A stretch of 64,000 nucleotides of DNA from Novosphingobium sp. NDB2Meth1 (GCF_900117425.1 NZ_FPEH01000014.1:186001-250000); one strand, 5' to 3'. Shown: positions 8,199 to 16,971, counted from the first letter of the stretch. Translations and numbers: made by a program. The notes: generated by a model from the letters alone, not told the origin.

Positions 8199-8987
8199 TT
8201 GCCTAAAACAAGTGCATCTCTTCCCGACGGGCGGACAAATGGTAAACCCGACACTTGCTCCGCCAGACCTGCGCAGACAGAGCCGACATATCTGTTCATC
8301 GCCTCCGAAGTCCGTTCCGGGAGCACATACGTGGCTGAACTCCTGTCCTACACCCTCGATGCATCCGGTGGAGGAGAGGCGTGGGAATTGACGAAAGAGC
8401 AATTTCGCCATTTCAATGATCGTTCGACCCCAGCCGACGTAGCTGAAAGCATCTCGGCGCTCTGGCTCAGTCCGCAGGCGATACGCTCGGCGAAAGTCAT
8501 GTGTTCGGCTCTTTCAGTCCTTATCCGCTGCGCAAGGGCAGATAATGCCCTGCATGACCTAGCATTCGGGTCACGGGCAAAATGGATCGTGGTGCGCCGA
8601 CGCAACCGGATACGGCAGGCAGTAAGCCTTGCCATGGCGCGCAAGACCAACCAGTATCACGCCTACGCCCCTGTCGAGGACGAAAGGCCTGTCGATGTCT
8701 CCCTGCAAGAGATCGAGGCTGCGCTTCGTGCCGTGATCATGGCGGACTGCTTCCTCGAGAGCTTTCTGACTATCCCCAAAGTCTGCTGCGAACTGTTCTA
8801 TGAGGATGTTCTCGCCGATCCGGCGGGAGCAATCCGGCGTGCGCTTTCGGACCTGGGTCTTGTTACCGATCCAAAGACGTTCTCGTTCAGCGAGGCCAAG
8901 CTTGTGCCGGAACGTCAGTTCCGGAAAGCTGAACTGGAGCGATCCTTCCGGCATTGGTTACTGGAGAACAATCACCCGACAGAGTGA
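8199..8987 (+). CDS. Stf0-type sulfotransferase
   Basis: 262 residues. ASEVRSGSTYVAELL (about 35-49) matches the 5'-phosphosulfate loop of Stf0-like sulfotransferases; RRRNRIRQAVSLAMARKT and ELFYEDVLADPAGAIRRAL match later conserved blocks. These enzymes transfer sulfate from PAPS to carbohydrate or lipid acceptors; trehalose is the acceptor of mycobacterial Stf0. The only usable start is TTG 8199 with a weak AGGG, because a stop lies just upstream at 8160-8162. Base composition is visibly less GC-rich than in neighbouring genes, and no PAPS synthesis gene is near, so transfer is possible. Confidence 0.75.
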   Translation: MPKTSASLPDGRTNGKPDTCSARPAQTEPTYLFIASEVRSGSTYVAELLSYTLDASGGGEAWELTKEQFRHFNDRSTPADVAESISALWLSPQAIRSAKVMCSALSVLIRCARADNALHDLAFGSRAKWIVVRRRNRIRQAVSLAMARKTNQYHAYAPVEDERPVDVSLQEIEAALRAVIMADCFLESFLTIPKVCCELFYEDVLADPAGAIRRALSDLGLVTDPKTFSFSEAKLVPERQFRKAELERSFRHWLLENNHPTE

Positions 8988-9118
8988 GCCGCAGGCTGCG
9001 GCGCGTTGGTGAGGGGAGCATGGCATCTCCACAAGAACCCTGCCCAAATCAGCAGTGGCCGCATCGGCGCGCAGTTCCCATTATCGCTCATCGCAACGAA
9101 GAGAGAAGGAATGCGCGA

Positions 9119-9880
9119 ATGGATCTGGGGCTCAAGGACAGGAAGGCCATTCTGGTCGGCGCCAATGGCGGGATCGGGCGGCAGGTTGCGCTCGCGCTCG
9201 CGGCGGAGGGCTGCCACGTGGCGGTCTGCGGTCGTACGCAGGCCAAGGTCGACAAGATCGTCGGCGAACTCGCGCCGAGCGGCGTGACCGTCTATTCAGA
9301 GGCGCTCAATGTGACGGATCCGGAGGCAGTTCCTGCGTTCGTCAACAAGGCGGCGGCAGCGCTGGGCGGCTGCGACATCTTCATCAGCTTCACCTCGGCC
9401 AACCTGGGCGAGGACAGCGATGCCGGCTGGGATGCTGTCATGCAGGCAGATATCCTGCCGATGCGGCGCGGTGTCGCGGCGGCAAAGCCTTATCTCCTGA
9501 AGTCCGATGCCGGTTCGATCATCTGCATGAGCTCGACCGGCGCGGTCGAGGAATTCATGGGAGTGCAGCCGTATAACGCGCTGAAGGCGGCGGTGATGGT
9601 CTATGCGTCGGACCTGTCGCAGGCGCTCGCGCCCGAAGGCATTCGCGTCAACTGCATCACGCCGGGGCCGATCATGACCGAGGACGGCCCCTGGGCCTAC
9701 ATCAAGGAAAAGATGACGTCGTTCTACGACGCCACGCTCGCCAAGATCCCGATCGGCCGGATGGCGACGGGCGAGGAACTGGCCCGCGCGATCGTGTTCG
9801 TCGCGTCCCCGGCGTGCCTCGCGATGACGGGCGCGAACATCGTCGTCGACGGCGGCTACACCAAGCGCGTGCAGTTCTGA
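9119..9880 (+). CDS. SDR-family oxidoreductase
   Basis: 253 residues. GANGGIGRQVALALAAEG is the nucleotide-binding loop, a serine sits in ICMSSTGAVEEFMG, and YNALKAAV supplies Tyr and Lys. The usual NNAG is replaced by SFTSANLG, a variation seen in some SDR subgroups. The C-terminus GANIVVDGGYTKRVQF is typical. The start at ATG 9119 follows GAGAAGGA with 8-base spacing; the longer open frame overlaps the sulfotransferase and is not supported. It is separated from the convergent hydrolase gene by a strong terminator. Substrate unknown. Confidence 0.88.
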   Translation: MDLGLKDRKAILVGANGGIGRQVALALAAEGCHVAVCGRTQAKVDKIVGELAPSGVTVYSEALNVTDPEAVPAFVNKAAAALGGCDIFISFTSANLGEDSDAGWDAVMQADILPMRRGVAAAKPYLLKSDAGSIICMSSTGAVEEFMGVQPYNALKAAVMVYASDLSQALAPEGIRVNCITPGPIMTEDGPWAYIKEKMTSFYDATLAKIPIGRMATGEELARAIVFVASPACLAMTGANIVVDGGYTKRVQF

Positions 9881-9896
9881 GCTGCACCAACCCCAA

Positions 9897-9920
9897 CCCC
9901 CTCCTCTTAGGAGGAGGGGG
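9897..9920. terminator. Bidirectional terminator between convergent genes
   Basis: A perfect 10-bp stem, CCCCCTCCTC (9897-9906) with GAGGAGGGGG (9911-9920), and a TTAG loop. It sits between the SDR stop (9880) and the hydrolase stop (9931) and can form in both transcripts. There is no T-run. Confidence 0.6.
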
Positions 9921-9930
9921 CTTCAGGCGA

Positions 9931-10587
9931 TCAGCGGATCGGGCAATCCGGCGAAAGACGCATGTCGAGATAGTTGTCCACCGCGCGCATCATGTCGTCG
10001 AGTTCGTTCTCGAAGAAGTGGTTGGCGCGGGGCACTTCATCATGGTGGATGGTGATGTGCTTCTGCGTGCGCAGCTTGTCGACGAGCTTCTGCACCGCGT
10101 TCGGCGTCACCACCGTATCCGCCGCGCCCTGCACGATGATGCCGCTGGCGGGGCAGGGGGCGAGGAAGCTGAAATCGTACATGTTGGCCGGCGGCGCGAC
10201 CGAGATGAAGCCGCGGATTTCCGGACGGCGCATCAGCAGCTGCATGCCGATCAGCGCGCCGAACGAGTAGCCCGCGATCCAGGTCGTGCTCGCTTCGGGG
10301 TGGATCGACTGCACCCAGTCGAGCGCGGCGGCGGCGTCCGAAAGCTCGCCGATGCCGTTGTCGAAGCTGCCCTGGCTGCGGCCGACACCGCGGAAATTGA
10401 AGCGCAGCGTGGCGAACCCGCGCGCGACGAAGGTCTTGTACATCGCTTGCGTGATGCGGTCGTTCATCGTGCCGCCAGCCTGCGGGTGCGGATGGAGGAT
10501 CATCGCGACGGGTGCGCGCGGGCGGGTGGCGGGCTGGAAGCGGCCTTCGAGGCGACCATCGGGACCGGGAAAGATGACTGCGGGCAT
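9931..10587 (-). CDS. Alpha/beta hydrolase (COG2945-like)
   Basis: 218 residues, cytoplasmic. HPHPQAGGTMNDRI, then FNFRGVGRSQGSFD, nucleophile elbow GYSFGA, an Asp in QGAADTVV and a His in RANHFF give an alpha/beta hydrolase with a Ser-Asp-His triad. The HPHPxxGGTM opening is typical of COG2945 predicted hydrolases. The start at 10587 is preceded by AGGA; an upstream in-frame start at 10647 lacks support. It diverges from the cysteine desulfurase genes, a neighbourhood I recall from other sphingomonads, but I cannot link its chemistry to Fe-S metabolism. Confidence 0.82.
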   Translation of the reverse strand: MPAVIFPGPDGRLEGRFQPATRPRAPVAMILHPHPQAGGTMNDRITQAMYKTFVARGFATLRFNFRGVGRSQGSFDNGIGELSDAAAALDWVQSIHPEASTTWIAGYSFGALIGMQLLMRRPEIRGFISVAPPANMYDFSFLAPCPASGIIVQGAADTVVTPNAVQKLVDKLRTQKHITIHHDEVPRANHFFENELDDMMRAVDNYLDMRLSPDCPIR

Positions 10588-10689
10588 GGACTGTCCTGAA
10601 CTGCCGGGCCGGGCGTAGCGTTCAAGGCTCGGGCTTTTGGGCCGCACGCCACGCCGGGGCTGGGAAAAGCGAGAGGCCGCTATATAGAA

Positions 10690-10712
10690 ATGGTTGCCTC
10701 AAAAGCAATCAT
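10690..10712. promoter_or_regulatory. Inverted repeat upstream of cysteine desulfurase operon
   Basis: ATGGTTGC (10690-10697) and GCAATCAT (10705-10712) are inverted copies with one mismatch and a 7-nt spacer, 18 bases before the desulfurase ATG. TATATA at 10681 looks like a -10 box just upstream, which would put the repeat at the transcription start. It is a candidate operator; no regulator identified. Confidence 0.4.
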
Positions 10713-10730
10713 TCCCGCCAGAGCTTGGAA

Positions 10731-11750
10731 ATGCCCCCTATCTACCTCGATCATGCCGCCACAACGCCGCTGCTCCCCGCCGCGCGCGAGGCGATGCTCG
10801 AAGGCTTTGCGCTTTGGGCCAACCCGTCGAGCCCGCACAAGGCGGGTCGTGCGGCGCGGGCAGCGCTGGAGGCGGCGCGGGGCCGGGTGAAGGTGGCGCT
10901 TGGGTGGCAGGGTGAAGTGATCTTCACCTCCGGAGCGAGCGAGGCGCTGGCCGTTGCGATGACGCGCTGTGTGCAGCCCATCGCGGCAGTTTCGGCGGTG
11001 GAGCATGAGGCCGTACTGCGCTGGGCAGGGGATGCGGCGCGGCTGCCGGTGGATGGCGAGGGGCGAGTCCTGACAGAAGGCTCGCTAGCGGGGCTTGTCG
11101 CCGTGCAGCAGGTCAACAACGAGACCGGGGTGATCCAGCCGCTGGACGAGTCGGCCGAAGCGGTGCGCGCGGCGGGCGGTCTGCTGCTGGCGGACTGCGC
11201 GCAAAGTGCGGGCAAGATCGCCTTACCCGCCGCCGACATGGTGGCGGTCAGCGCGCACAAGTTCGGCGGGCCGATTGGTGTCGGCGCGCTGCTGGTGCGT
11301 GATTGGGCGATGCTGAAACCGACCGGCGGACAGGAACGTGGCTATCGCGGTGGGACGGAAAACCTGCCAGGCGCGCTGGCCATGGCGGCTGCGCTGGAGG
11401 CGCCGCGCGACTTGCTGGAAGCGGCGGCGCGTCTGCGCCTGCGGCTGGACGATGGCATCCTCGCGGCTGGTGGGGAGATCGTTGCACAGAACGCGCCGCG
11501 CCTGCCAACTATCGCCGGATACCGCATGCCGGGCCGCTCGGCCAATGCGCAGCTGATCCGCTTCGACGGGATCGGGATCGCGGTTTCGGCGGGGAGCGCC
11601 TGCTCTTCCGGTTCACTCAAGGCCAGCCCGGTGCTCACGGCGATGGGCTATCCCCATGCCGGCGAAGTTATCCGCGTCTCGATCGGGCGCGAGACGACGG
11701 AAAGCGAGATCGACGCGTTCCTGAGCGCGTGGCGGGAGATCCGGGGGTGA
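10731..11750 (+). CDS. Cysteine desulfurase family PLP enzyme (first copy)
   Basis: 339 residues, fold type I aminotransferase class V. YLDHAATTP opens the protein, HEA(V) near VSAVEHEAV stacks on PLP, SAHKFGGP contains the Schiff-base Lys (about 177), and SAGSACSSGS holds the persulfide Cys (about 291) in a NifS/IscS-like loop. It is shorter than E. coli IscS (404). It would release sulfur from cysteine for Fe-S clusters or tRNA thiolation. ATG 10731 is preferred to TTG 10725. Its stop overlaps the GTG start of a second copy, so the two are co-translated. Confidence 0.88.
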   Translation: MPPIYLDHAATTPLLPAAREAMLEGFALWANPSSPHKAGRAARAALEAARGRVKVALGWQGEVIFTSGASEALAVAMTRCVQPIAAVSAVEHEAVLRWAGDAARLPVDGEGRVLTEGSLAGLVAVQQVNNETGVIQPLDESAEAVRAAGGLLLADCAQSAGKIALPAADMVAVSAHKFGGPIGVGALLVRDWAMLKPTGGQERGYRGGTENLPGALAMAAALEAPRDLLEAAARLRLRLDDGILAAGGEIVAQNAPRLPTIAGYRMPGRSANAQLIRFDGIGIAVSAGSACSSGSLKASPVLTAMGYPHAGEVIRVSIGRETTESEIDAFLSAWREIRG

Positions 11751-12820
11751 TCTACCTCGATTATCAGGCCACCACCCCGCTGGCCCCCGAAGCGCGCGAG
11801 GCTATGCTGCGGTGGCTGGCAGACGACGGTTTCGCCAATCCGCACAGCCCCCACCGGCCGGGCCGCGCGGCGGCGGCTGCGGTGGAACTGGCGCGCGAAC
11901 AGGTCGCCGGGCTGCTGCCCCCGGGTGGCCGCGTGATCTTTACCTCCGGCGCAACCGAAGCGCTCAATCTCGCGATCCTCGGCTGCGGGGCAAAGCGGCT
12001 GGCGGTCTCGGCCATCGAGCATGCCGCCGTGCTCGATACGGCACGGTTTGCCGATCCTGATTGCGCGGTACTGTCGGTCGGTTCGGACGGGCTGGTGGCG
12101 GCCGATGTCGCAATCCCCGAAGGCACGGGTCTCGTTGCCGTCATGCAGGTCAACAACGAGATCGGCACGGTCCAGCCGGTCGAGGCGCTGGCCGATGCAG
12201 CCCGTGCAGCAGGCGCCCTGTTCCTCTGCGACGCGGTGCAAGGCGCAGGCAAGCTCGCCCCGCCGAAGAACGCCGACATGATCGCCATCTCCGCGCACAA
12301 GCTCCACGGCCCCAAGGGCATCGGCGCGCTTTGGGTGCGCGATGGGCTGGAACTCGCTCCCCTGATCCACGGCGGCGGGCAGGAGCAGGGCCTGCGTTCG
12401 GGCACGCTTTCGCCCGCACTCTGCGCCGGTTTCGGCGCGGCGGCAGCGCTGTGCACAAGTCTGCGGGAAAGCGATGGACAGCATGTCGAGAGCCTGTGGG
12501 AGCTCGCCCGCGCCCTTTTCGCGGACTGGACGCTGAGCGGCAGCGCGGAGCAGCGCTGGCATGGCAACCTCAACATTCGCCGCGAAGGCCTCGATGTTGC
12601 GCGACTGATGTCGGATTGCCGCACCGTCGCATTTTCTGCAGGATCTGCCTGTGCCAGCGGGTCCGGGCGGCCTTCCCATGTCTTGCGCGCGCTCGGACTT
12701 TCGGACAGGGAAGCAAAAACCGCGATCCGCATAGGTTTCGGACGCTATACCAGGGCAGGGGATCTTGAACGGGCCGCCGCCGCAATCCATGCGGCTGTTG
12801 GTGCGCAGGGAGCGTTGTAG
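11747..12820 (+). CDS. Cysteine desulfurase family PLP enzyme (second copy)
   Basis: 357 residues starting at GTG 11747, which overlaps the previous TGA (GTGA). IYLDYQATTPLAPEAREAML, VSAIEHAAV, SAHKLHGPKGIGALWVR (PLP Lys about 185), an RSGT loop and SAGSACASGSG (Cys about 302) mark a complete NifS-type desulfurase. It is a diverged tandem paralogue of the preceding gene: both retain Lys and Cys, so both look active. A ferredoxin gene follows after 2 bp. No IscU or Suf scaffold gene is in the window. Confidence 0.9.
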   Translation: MIYLDYQATTPLAPEAREAMLRWLADDGFANPHSPHRPGRAAAAAVELAREQVAGLLPPGGRVIFTSGATEALNLAILGCGAKRLAVSAIEHAAVLDTARFADPDCAVLSVGSDGLVAADVAIPEGTGLVAVMQVNNEIGTVQPVEALADAARAAGALFLCDAVQGAGKLAPPKNADMIAISAHKLHGPKGIGALWVRDGLELAPLIHGGGQEQGLRSGTLSPALCAGFGAAAALCTSLRESDGQHVESLWELARALFADWTLSGSAEQRWHGNLNIRREGLDVARLMSDCRTVAFSAGSACASGSGRPSHVLRALGLSDREAKTAIRIGFGRYTRAGDLERAAAAIHAAVGAQGAL

Positions 12821-12822
12821 CC

Positions 12823-13155
12823 ATGGTCAAGGTCACCTTCATCACCGCGCAGGACCAGCGTATCGAGCGCGAGGCCGAAGCGGGCACGCGCCTCCTCGAA
12901 GTGGGCCAGAACGCCGGGCTGCCGCTCGAAGGAACCTGCGAAGGGCAGATGGCTTGCTCCACCTGCCATGTGATCGTCACGCCCGAATGGTTCGAGAAGC
13001 TCGCCCCCGCCAGCGATGACGAGGAAGACATGCTCGACCTCGCCGCCGGGGTGACGCGCACGAGCCGCCTCTCCTGCCAGATCGTCCTGACCAATGCGCT
13101 TGACGGGCTGGAAGTGCGCGTGCCGGAAGAAGCGCGGGATATGCAGGGCCGCTGA
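12823..13155 (+). CDS. Adrenodoxin-type 2Fe-2S ferredoxin
   Basis: 110 residues. CEGQMACSTC plus a later Cys (RLSCQIVL) gives the C-x5-C-x2-C...C pattern of vertebrate-type/Isc-type ferredoxins, an electron carrier for Fe-S assembly or P450-type enzymes. Placement 2 bp after two cysteine desulfurases favours the Fe-S assembly role. The DDEEDMLDLA acidic helix is the partner-docking region in this family. ATG 12823 begins a sequence that aligns from the first beta strand. Confidence 0.93.
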   Translation: MVKVTFITAQDQRIEREAEAGTRLLEVGQNAGLPLEGTCEGQMACSTCHVIVTPEWFEKLAPASDDEEDMLDLAAGVTRTSRLSCQIVLTNALDGLEVRVPEEARDMQGR

Positions 13156-13211
13156 GCCGCGCTAGGGGTATCTGCCTAGGCCCGGATCAAGGGTCGCCCC
13201 GGGGAGCGAAT

Positions 13212-14855
13212 TTGCGTCAAGCGCTGCAGTATCGGTTGGTGCGTGCGCTGCTGCTGGCGCTGGCGATGGTGGCAGCTGCTCCCGCTCAGGCCCAGCTCCG
13301 CGCGCTGCAGAACCCTTCCTTCGAAGCCAACGATCCGGCGGGACCGGGCGCACCGAACTTCGAGATCCTGCCGATTGCTTCGGTGCAGGGGTGGAGCTCC
13401 ACCACCGGCGAGATCGAACTGTGGGACAGCAATTTCAACGGTGTGCCGTCCTATCAGGGCAACGTCTTTGCCGAAATGAACGCCAACACCAATGGCACGC
13501 TGTTCCAGAACATCTGCCTGATAAACGGCGAGCCGTTCGGCTGGACTTTTGCGCACCGCGCCCGCGCCGGCGGCCCCGCCACCCAGACCGCGCGGTTTCA
13601 GGTGGCGTCGAGCACCGGCACGGTGATCCAGACGCTGGCAACGCAGTCGTCCACCACTGCAAACCAGGTGTGGAACGTCAACACCGGCAGCGCGACGTAC
13701 AACGGCGCATCGGGCCTCCAGCGGGTGCAGTTCACGACCAACGATACCGGCTCGTTCGGCAATTTCCTCGATGCGATCCAGCTGACCCTCAGGCCCTTCG
13801 TGCAGATCTCGGCGGCCAGCAGCACGGGCGCGGAAAGCGTGCCGAACGCCAGCATGGCGACCTTGCTGGTAACCGGCACGGCGCCGAACGCGATCAATGT
13901 CATCGTTACCATCACCGGCGGCACCGCCACGCGGGGCAGCGATTATACCACGCCCGGCAATGCCGCGACGTTCACCGTGACGATCCCGGCGGGCACCTAC
14001 TACAACAGCCCCATTGCGCTTGGCATCAACGTGGTTGACGATACGGCGGTCGAAACGGCGGAAACCATCGCCTTTTCGATCAGCGCGGGCACCGGCTACA
14101 CCATCGCCAACACCACCACATGCGGCGCTTCGGTGCAGAGCACCGGAACCTATACGATCACCGACAACGACGGCCGGGTCACCCTGCGCAAGCAATGGGC
14201 CTATGCGACGGTGAACGACACCGCCACCGTCACAGTGTCGCGTGGGGCCACTGCCATCGGCACGCTGTCTGCTACGGCCACAACGGAAAGCACTTTGATA
14301 ACGAGCGCGACGCCGACGCCCGTGGTGCTGGGCGAGACGGTGACGCTGGGCGAGACGCTCGGGAGCGCGAACGTCAGCCGCTATTTCGGCACCGTCGCCT
14401 GCACCGGCGCGGCGGATACGAACCTGGCGGACGGCCTCACCATCGGCGCCGCCGAGACGGCGATCACCTGCACCTACACCAACACCCGCGTCCCCGCGCT
14501 TGTGGTCGCCAAGACCTCGACCGTGCTGTCCGACCCGGTCAATGCGTCGAATCCCAAGGCCATCCCCGGCGCCGCGCTGCGCTATTGCATTCTCGTCACC
14601 AATCCCGGCACGCTCGCGGGCAGCAATGTCGCCGCCACCGATCTGTTGCCCGCCGGGATCACCTACACCGCCGGTTCCGCGCGCAGCGGCGGTACTTGCG
14701 CTACGGCGACGACAGTCGAAGATGACGATGCAGCAGGAGCGGACGAGAGTGACCCTTACGGTGTCTCGTTCCTCACCGGCACGCTGACCGCCAGCGCCAC
14801 AACCCTCGCGCCGGGCGCAAGCTTCGCAATCACGTTCGACGCCGTACTCAACTAG
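13212..14855 (+). CDS. Secreted surface protein with Calx-beta-like and DUF11-like domains
   Basis: 547 residues with signal peptide (RALLLALAMVAAAPAQAQ). After it: a carbohydrate-binding-like domain (PSFEANDPAG...GWSSTTGEIELWDSN) at about 30-200, a Calx-beta-like unit (TRGSDYTTPGNAATFTVTIPAG...VETAETI) at about 205-310, then two beta-sandwich units ending with a DUF11-like segment (LRYCILVTNPGTLAGSNVAATDLLP). Such proteins are extracellular adhesin or matrix components. The start is TTG 13212, 5 bases after GGGGAG. No sortase or PEP-CTERM signal is seen; the protein ends abruptly after the last strand. Confidence 0.75.
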   Translation: MRQALQYRLVRALLLALAMVAAAPAQAQLRALQNPSFEANDPAGPGAPNFEILPIASVQGWSSTTGEIELWDSNFNGVPSYQGNVFAEMNANTNGTLFQNICLINGEPFGWTFAHRARAGGPATQTARFQVASSTGTVIQTLATQSSTTANQVWNVNTGSATYNGASGLQRVQFTTNDTGSFGNFLDAIQLTLRPFVQISAASSTGAESVPNASMATLLVTGTAPNAINVIVTITGGTATRGSDYTTPGNAATFTVTIPAGTYYNSPIALGINVVDDTAVETAETIAFSISAGTGYTIANTTTCGASVQSTGTYTITDNDGRVTLRKQWAYATVNDTATVTVSRGATAIGTLSATATTESTLITSATPTPVVLGETVTLGETLGSANVSRYFGTVACTGAADTNLADGLTIGAAETAITCTYTNTRVPALVVAKTSTVLSDPVNASNPKAIPGAALRYCILVTNPGTLAGSNVAATDLLPAGITYTAGSARSGGTCATATTVEDDDAAGADESDPYGVSFLTGTLTASATTLAPGASFAITFDAVLN

Positions 14856-14918
14856 ACTGCCAGTTGCGACGAGGCGGAGCACGCCTATGCTGCCCCCAAA
14901 ACAAGGGGAGAGCACGTG

Positions 14919-15755
14919 ATGGCCTATGATACCTACAAGCTGCTGCGGGTTGTGCGCGACGGCGCGCTGGTCACCGCCACGGTCGATGCGCCGCCGATCA
15001 ATGTCATCACGATGGAGCTGTTCCAGGAGCTGGCCGCGCTTGCCATCGAACTGGAGGCCGACCCGACCGCGCTCGTCTTCGTGCTGAAGAGCGCGGACCC
15101 CGATTTCTTCCTCGCCCATTTCGACGTGGCGCTGCTCATCGCCATGGCCAATGCACCCGCCGCACCCGGCGGCGAAGTCAACACCTACCACGAGATGTGC
15201 GCGCGCTATCAGCGCATGGACAAGGTCACCATCGCACAGATCGAGGGCCGGGTCGGCGGGGGCGGGGCGGAACTGTCGATGAGTTTCGACATGCGCTTCG
15301 GCGTGATCGGCAAGACGGTGATCAACCAGATGGAAGTGCCCATCGGCATCCTCCCTGGCGGCACCGGAACGCAGCGCTTGCCGCGCCTCGTCGGCCGGGC
15401 GCGGGCCATCGAGATCATCCTCGGTGCGGGCGACCTCGATGCCGAGACGGCCGAGAAGTGGGGTTGGCTCAACCGCGCGCTGCCCGCGGACGCCATTGAT
15501 GCCCACGTCTCGGCCCTGGCAAAGCGCATCGCCAGCTTCCCGCCCGAGGCCGTGCGGCTCGCCAAGCGCTCGATCGAAACCTCGGCCCTGCCGCTGGACG
15601 AAGGCTGCCGGATCGAGGCGGATTTGTTCCAGCAACTGCTGTTCAGCGATACCGCGCGCGCGAAGATGCAGCGCTTCCTCGATCTCGGTGGACAGACCCG
15701 CGAAGCCGAACTGCGCGTGGCAGACCTCAGCGCCGAAGTGGCAGGTGGGGGCTGA
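14919..15755 (+). CDS. Enoyl-CoA hydratase/isomerase family protein
   Basis: 278 residues of crotonase fold. The oxyanion-hole region is IEGRVGGGGAELSMSFDMRF, whose Glu matches the first catalytic Glu of hydratases, and INQMEVPIGILPGGTGTQRL carries the second, so hydration of an enoyl-CoA is plausible. The N-terminal PPINVITMELF is the usual substrate strand. GGGGAG at 14905-14910 supports ATG 14919 (GTG 14916 is also possible). It converges on the dipeptidase gene with one base between stops. The true acyl-CoA is unknown. Confidence 0.88.
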   Translation: MAYDTYKLLRVVRDGALVTATVDAPPINVITMELFQELAALAIELEADPTALVFVLKSADPDFFLAHFDVALLIAMANAPAAPGGEVNTYHEMCARYQRMDKVTIAQIEGRVGGGGAELSMSFDMRFGVIGKTVINQMEVPIGILPGGTGTQRLPRLVGRARAIEIILGAGDLDAETAEKWGWLNRALPADAIDAHVSALAKRIASFPPEAVRLAKRSIETSALPLDEGCRIEADLFQQLLFSDTARAKMQRFLDLGGQTREAELRVADLSAEVAGGG

Positions 15756-15756
15756 A

Positions 15757-16935
15757 TCAGGCGGGCAGGGCTGAAAGCAGATAGCGCACGGCATTGCCGC
15801 CCATGATCCGCGTCGTCGCAGCCTCGTCATACCCTCGTACAAGCAGGGCCTCGGTGATGAGCGGGAAGTGATTGACCGCAATCGGCAGCGGCAAGGCACA
15901 GAAGCCCGAGCCGAGCGCCACGCCTTCGGGGCCGACGACTCGCACGAGATGATCCAGCGCGCGCATCACGGCGTCGGTCTCGGTGCCGCCGACATAGTCC
16001 GGCACGAAGCCGAGGCCCACGATACCACCCCTTGCGACCACTTCGCGCAGCAGGCTGTCGGGCAGGCACTTGGGGTCGTCGTGGCAGGACGCACTGCCGG
16101 TGTGCGTCACCAGCGGCGGGCGCGCGGCGATGGCGAGGACATCCTCGATGGTGCGCGGCGAGGCGTGGGCAAGGTCCACCACCATGCCCAGTTCGTCCAT
16201 CATCTTCACCGCGTCCCGCCCCAGCGGCGTGAGGCCGCCAAGCGAATGGCCCGATGAAGAGGCCGCGAAAGGTGTGTCGGTGTAGTGGCACAGTTCGGAC
16301 ATGCGGAAGCCGGCATCGAACAGGCGCTGGAAATTGCGCGGATCGTAGTTTGTCCCATCGGCGCCTTCTAGACCGAGGTAGACGCCGCGCACGTCCTCTC
16401 CGCCCGCGCGGCGGTTCAGCAGTTCGCTGAGATCCCCGCTGCGGCGGATCATCCGGATGCGCCCTTGCGAACGCGCGCAGTGACGCTCCAGTTTGCTGCC
16501 CAGATAGAGCGCGCGGTCGACCTGCCGGGTGATGGCGCGCGCCGGCCATTGGTCAAACACGCCAAGCGCAGTGAGCCGGTCGCTCTTGTCGGTGAGCCCG
16601 CCGCCGATGACCTCGCGCGGAGCCTCGGTCACCACCAGGAAGCCCTGCAGCGCCACACCGCCGTCCGCCATACGCGGAAAGTCGAAATGCCCGAGCGTGC
16701 TGCGCCGCAGGAGATCGCGCCGCCAGATCAAGGTATCGGCGTGGATGTCGGCAACCACAAGGCGCTTGTGCAGTTCCTTTGCCAAACCGGAGACTACGGG
16801 CGGGTCGGGAAGGGCGCGCGTGCCGAAGAGGTGCTCTGCTGTGAGCAGTTGCGTGCGCACCAGCACGGTCCACAAGATCACAAGGCCGGCGAGCGCCAGT
16901 GCGATCCAGCCGCCGAACGAGACCAGTGTTTCCAT
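15757..16935 (-). CDS. Membrane-anchored dipeptidase (peptidase M19, renal dipeptidase family)
   Basis: 392 residues. One N-terminal membrane helix (about 9-28) precedes a TIM-barrel with the M19 zinc ligands: DIHAD (His65, Asp67), GLEGAD, DLAHASPRT and THTGSASCH. The usual GSDFDG loop near the C-terminus reads GSGFCA, so the substrate-binding Asp is lost, which may change specificity. Family members hydrolyse dipeptides or lactams; the anchor places it at the membrane. It diverges from a TetR gene, and shared operators lie between them, so this regulator probably controls it. Confidence 0.85.
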   Translation of the reverse strand: METLVSFGGWIALALAGLVILWTVLVRTQLLTAEHLFGTRALPDPPVVSGLAKELHKRLVVADIHADTLIWRRDLLRRSTLGHFDFPRMADGGVALQGFLVVTEAPREVIGGGLTDKSDRLTALGVFDQWPARAITRQVDRALYLGSKLERHCARSQGRIRMIRRSGDLSELLNRRAGGEDVRGVYLGLEGADGTNYDPRNFQRLFDAGFRMSELCHYTDTPFAASSSGHSLGGLTPLGRDAVKMMDELGMVVDLAHASPRTIEDVLAIAARPPLVTHTGSASCHDDPKCLPDSLLREVVARGGIVGLGFVPDYVGGTETDAVMRALDHLVRVVGPEGVALGSGFCALPLPIAVNHFPLITEALLVRGYDEAATTRIMGGNAVRYLLSALPA

Positions 16936-16971
16936 CACCAGATTTCCCTTTCGCTAGAATCGGAATGAGTT

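Noticed and set aside
7919..8326. Open frame of 135 codons on the minus strand across the TonB receptor end and the Stf0 start
   Set aside because: It overlaps two well-supported genes on the other strand, has no ribosome site and no recognisable family.
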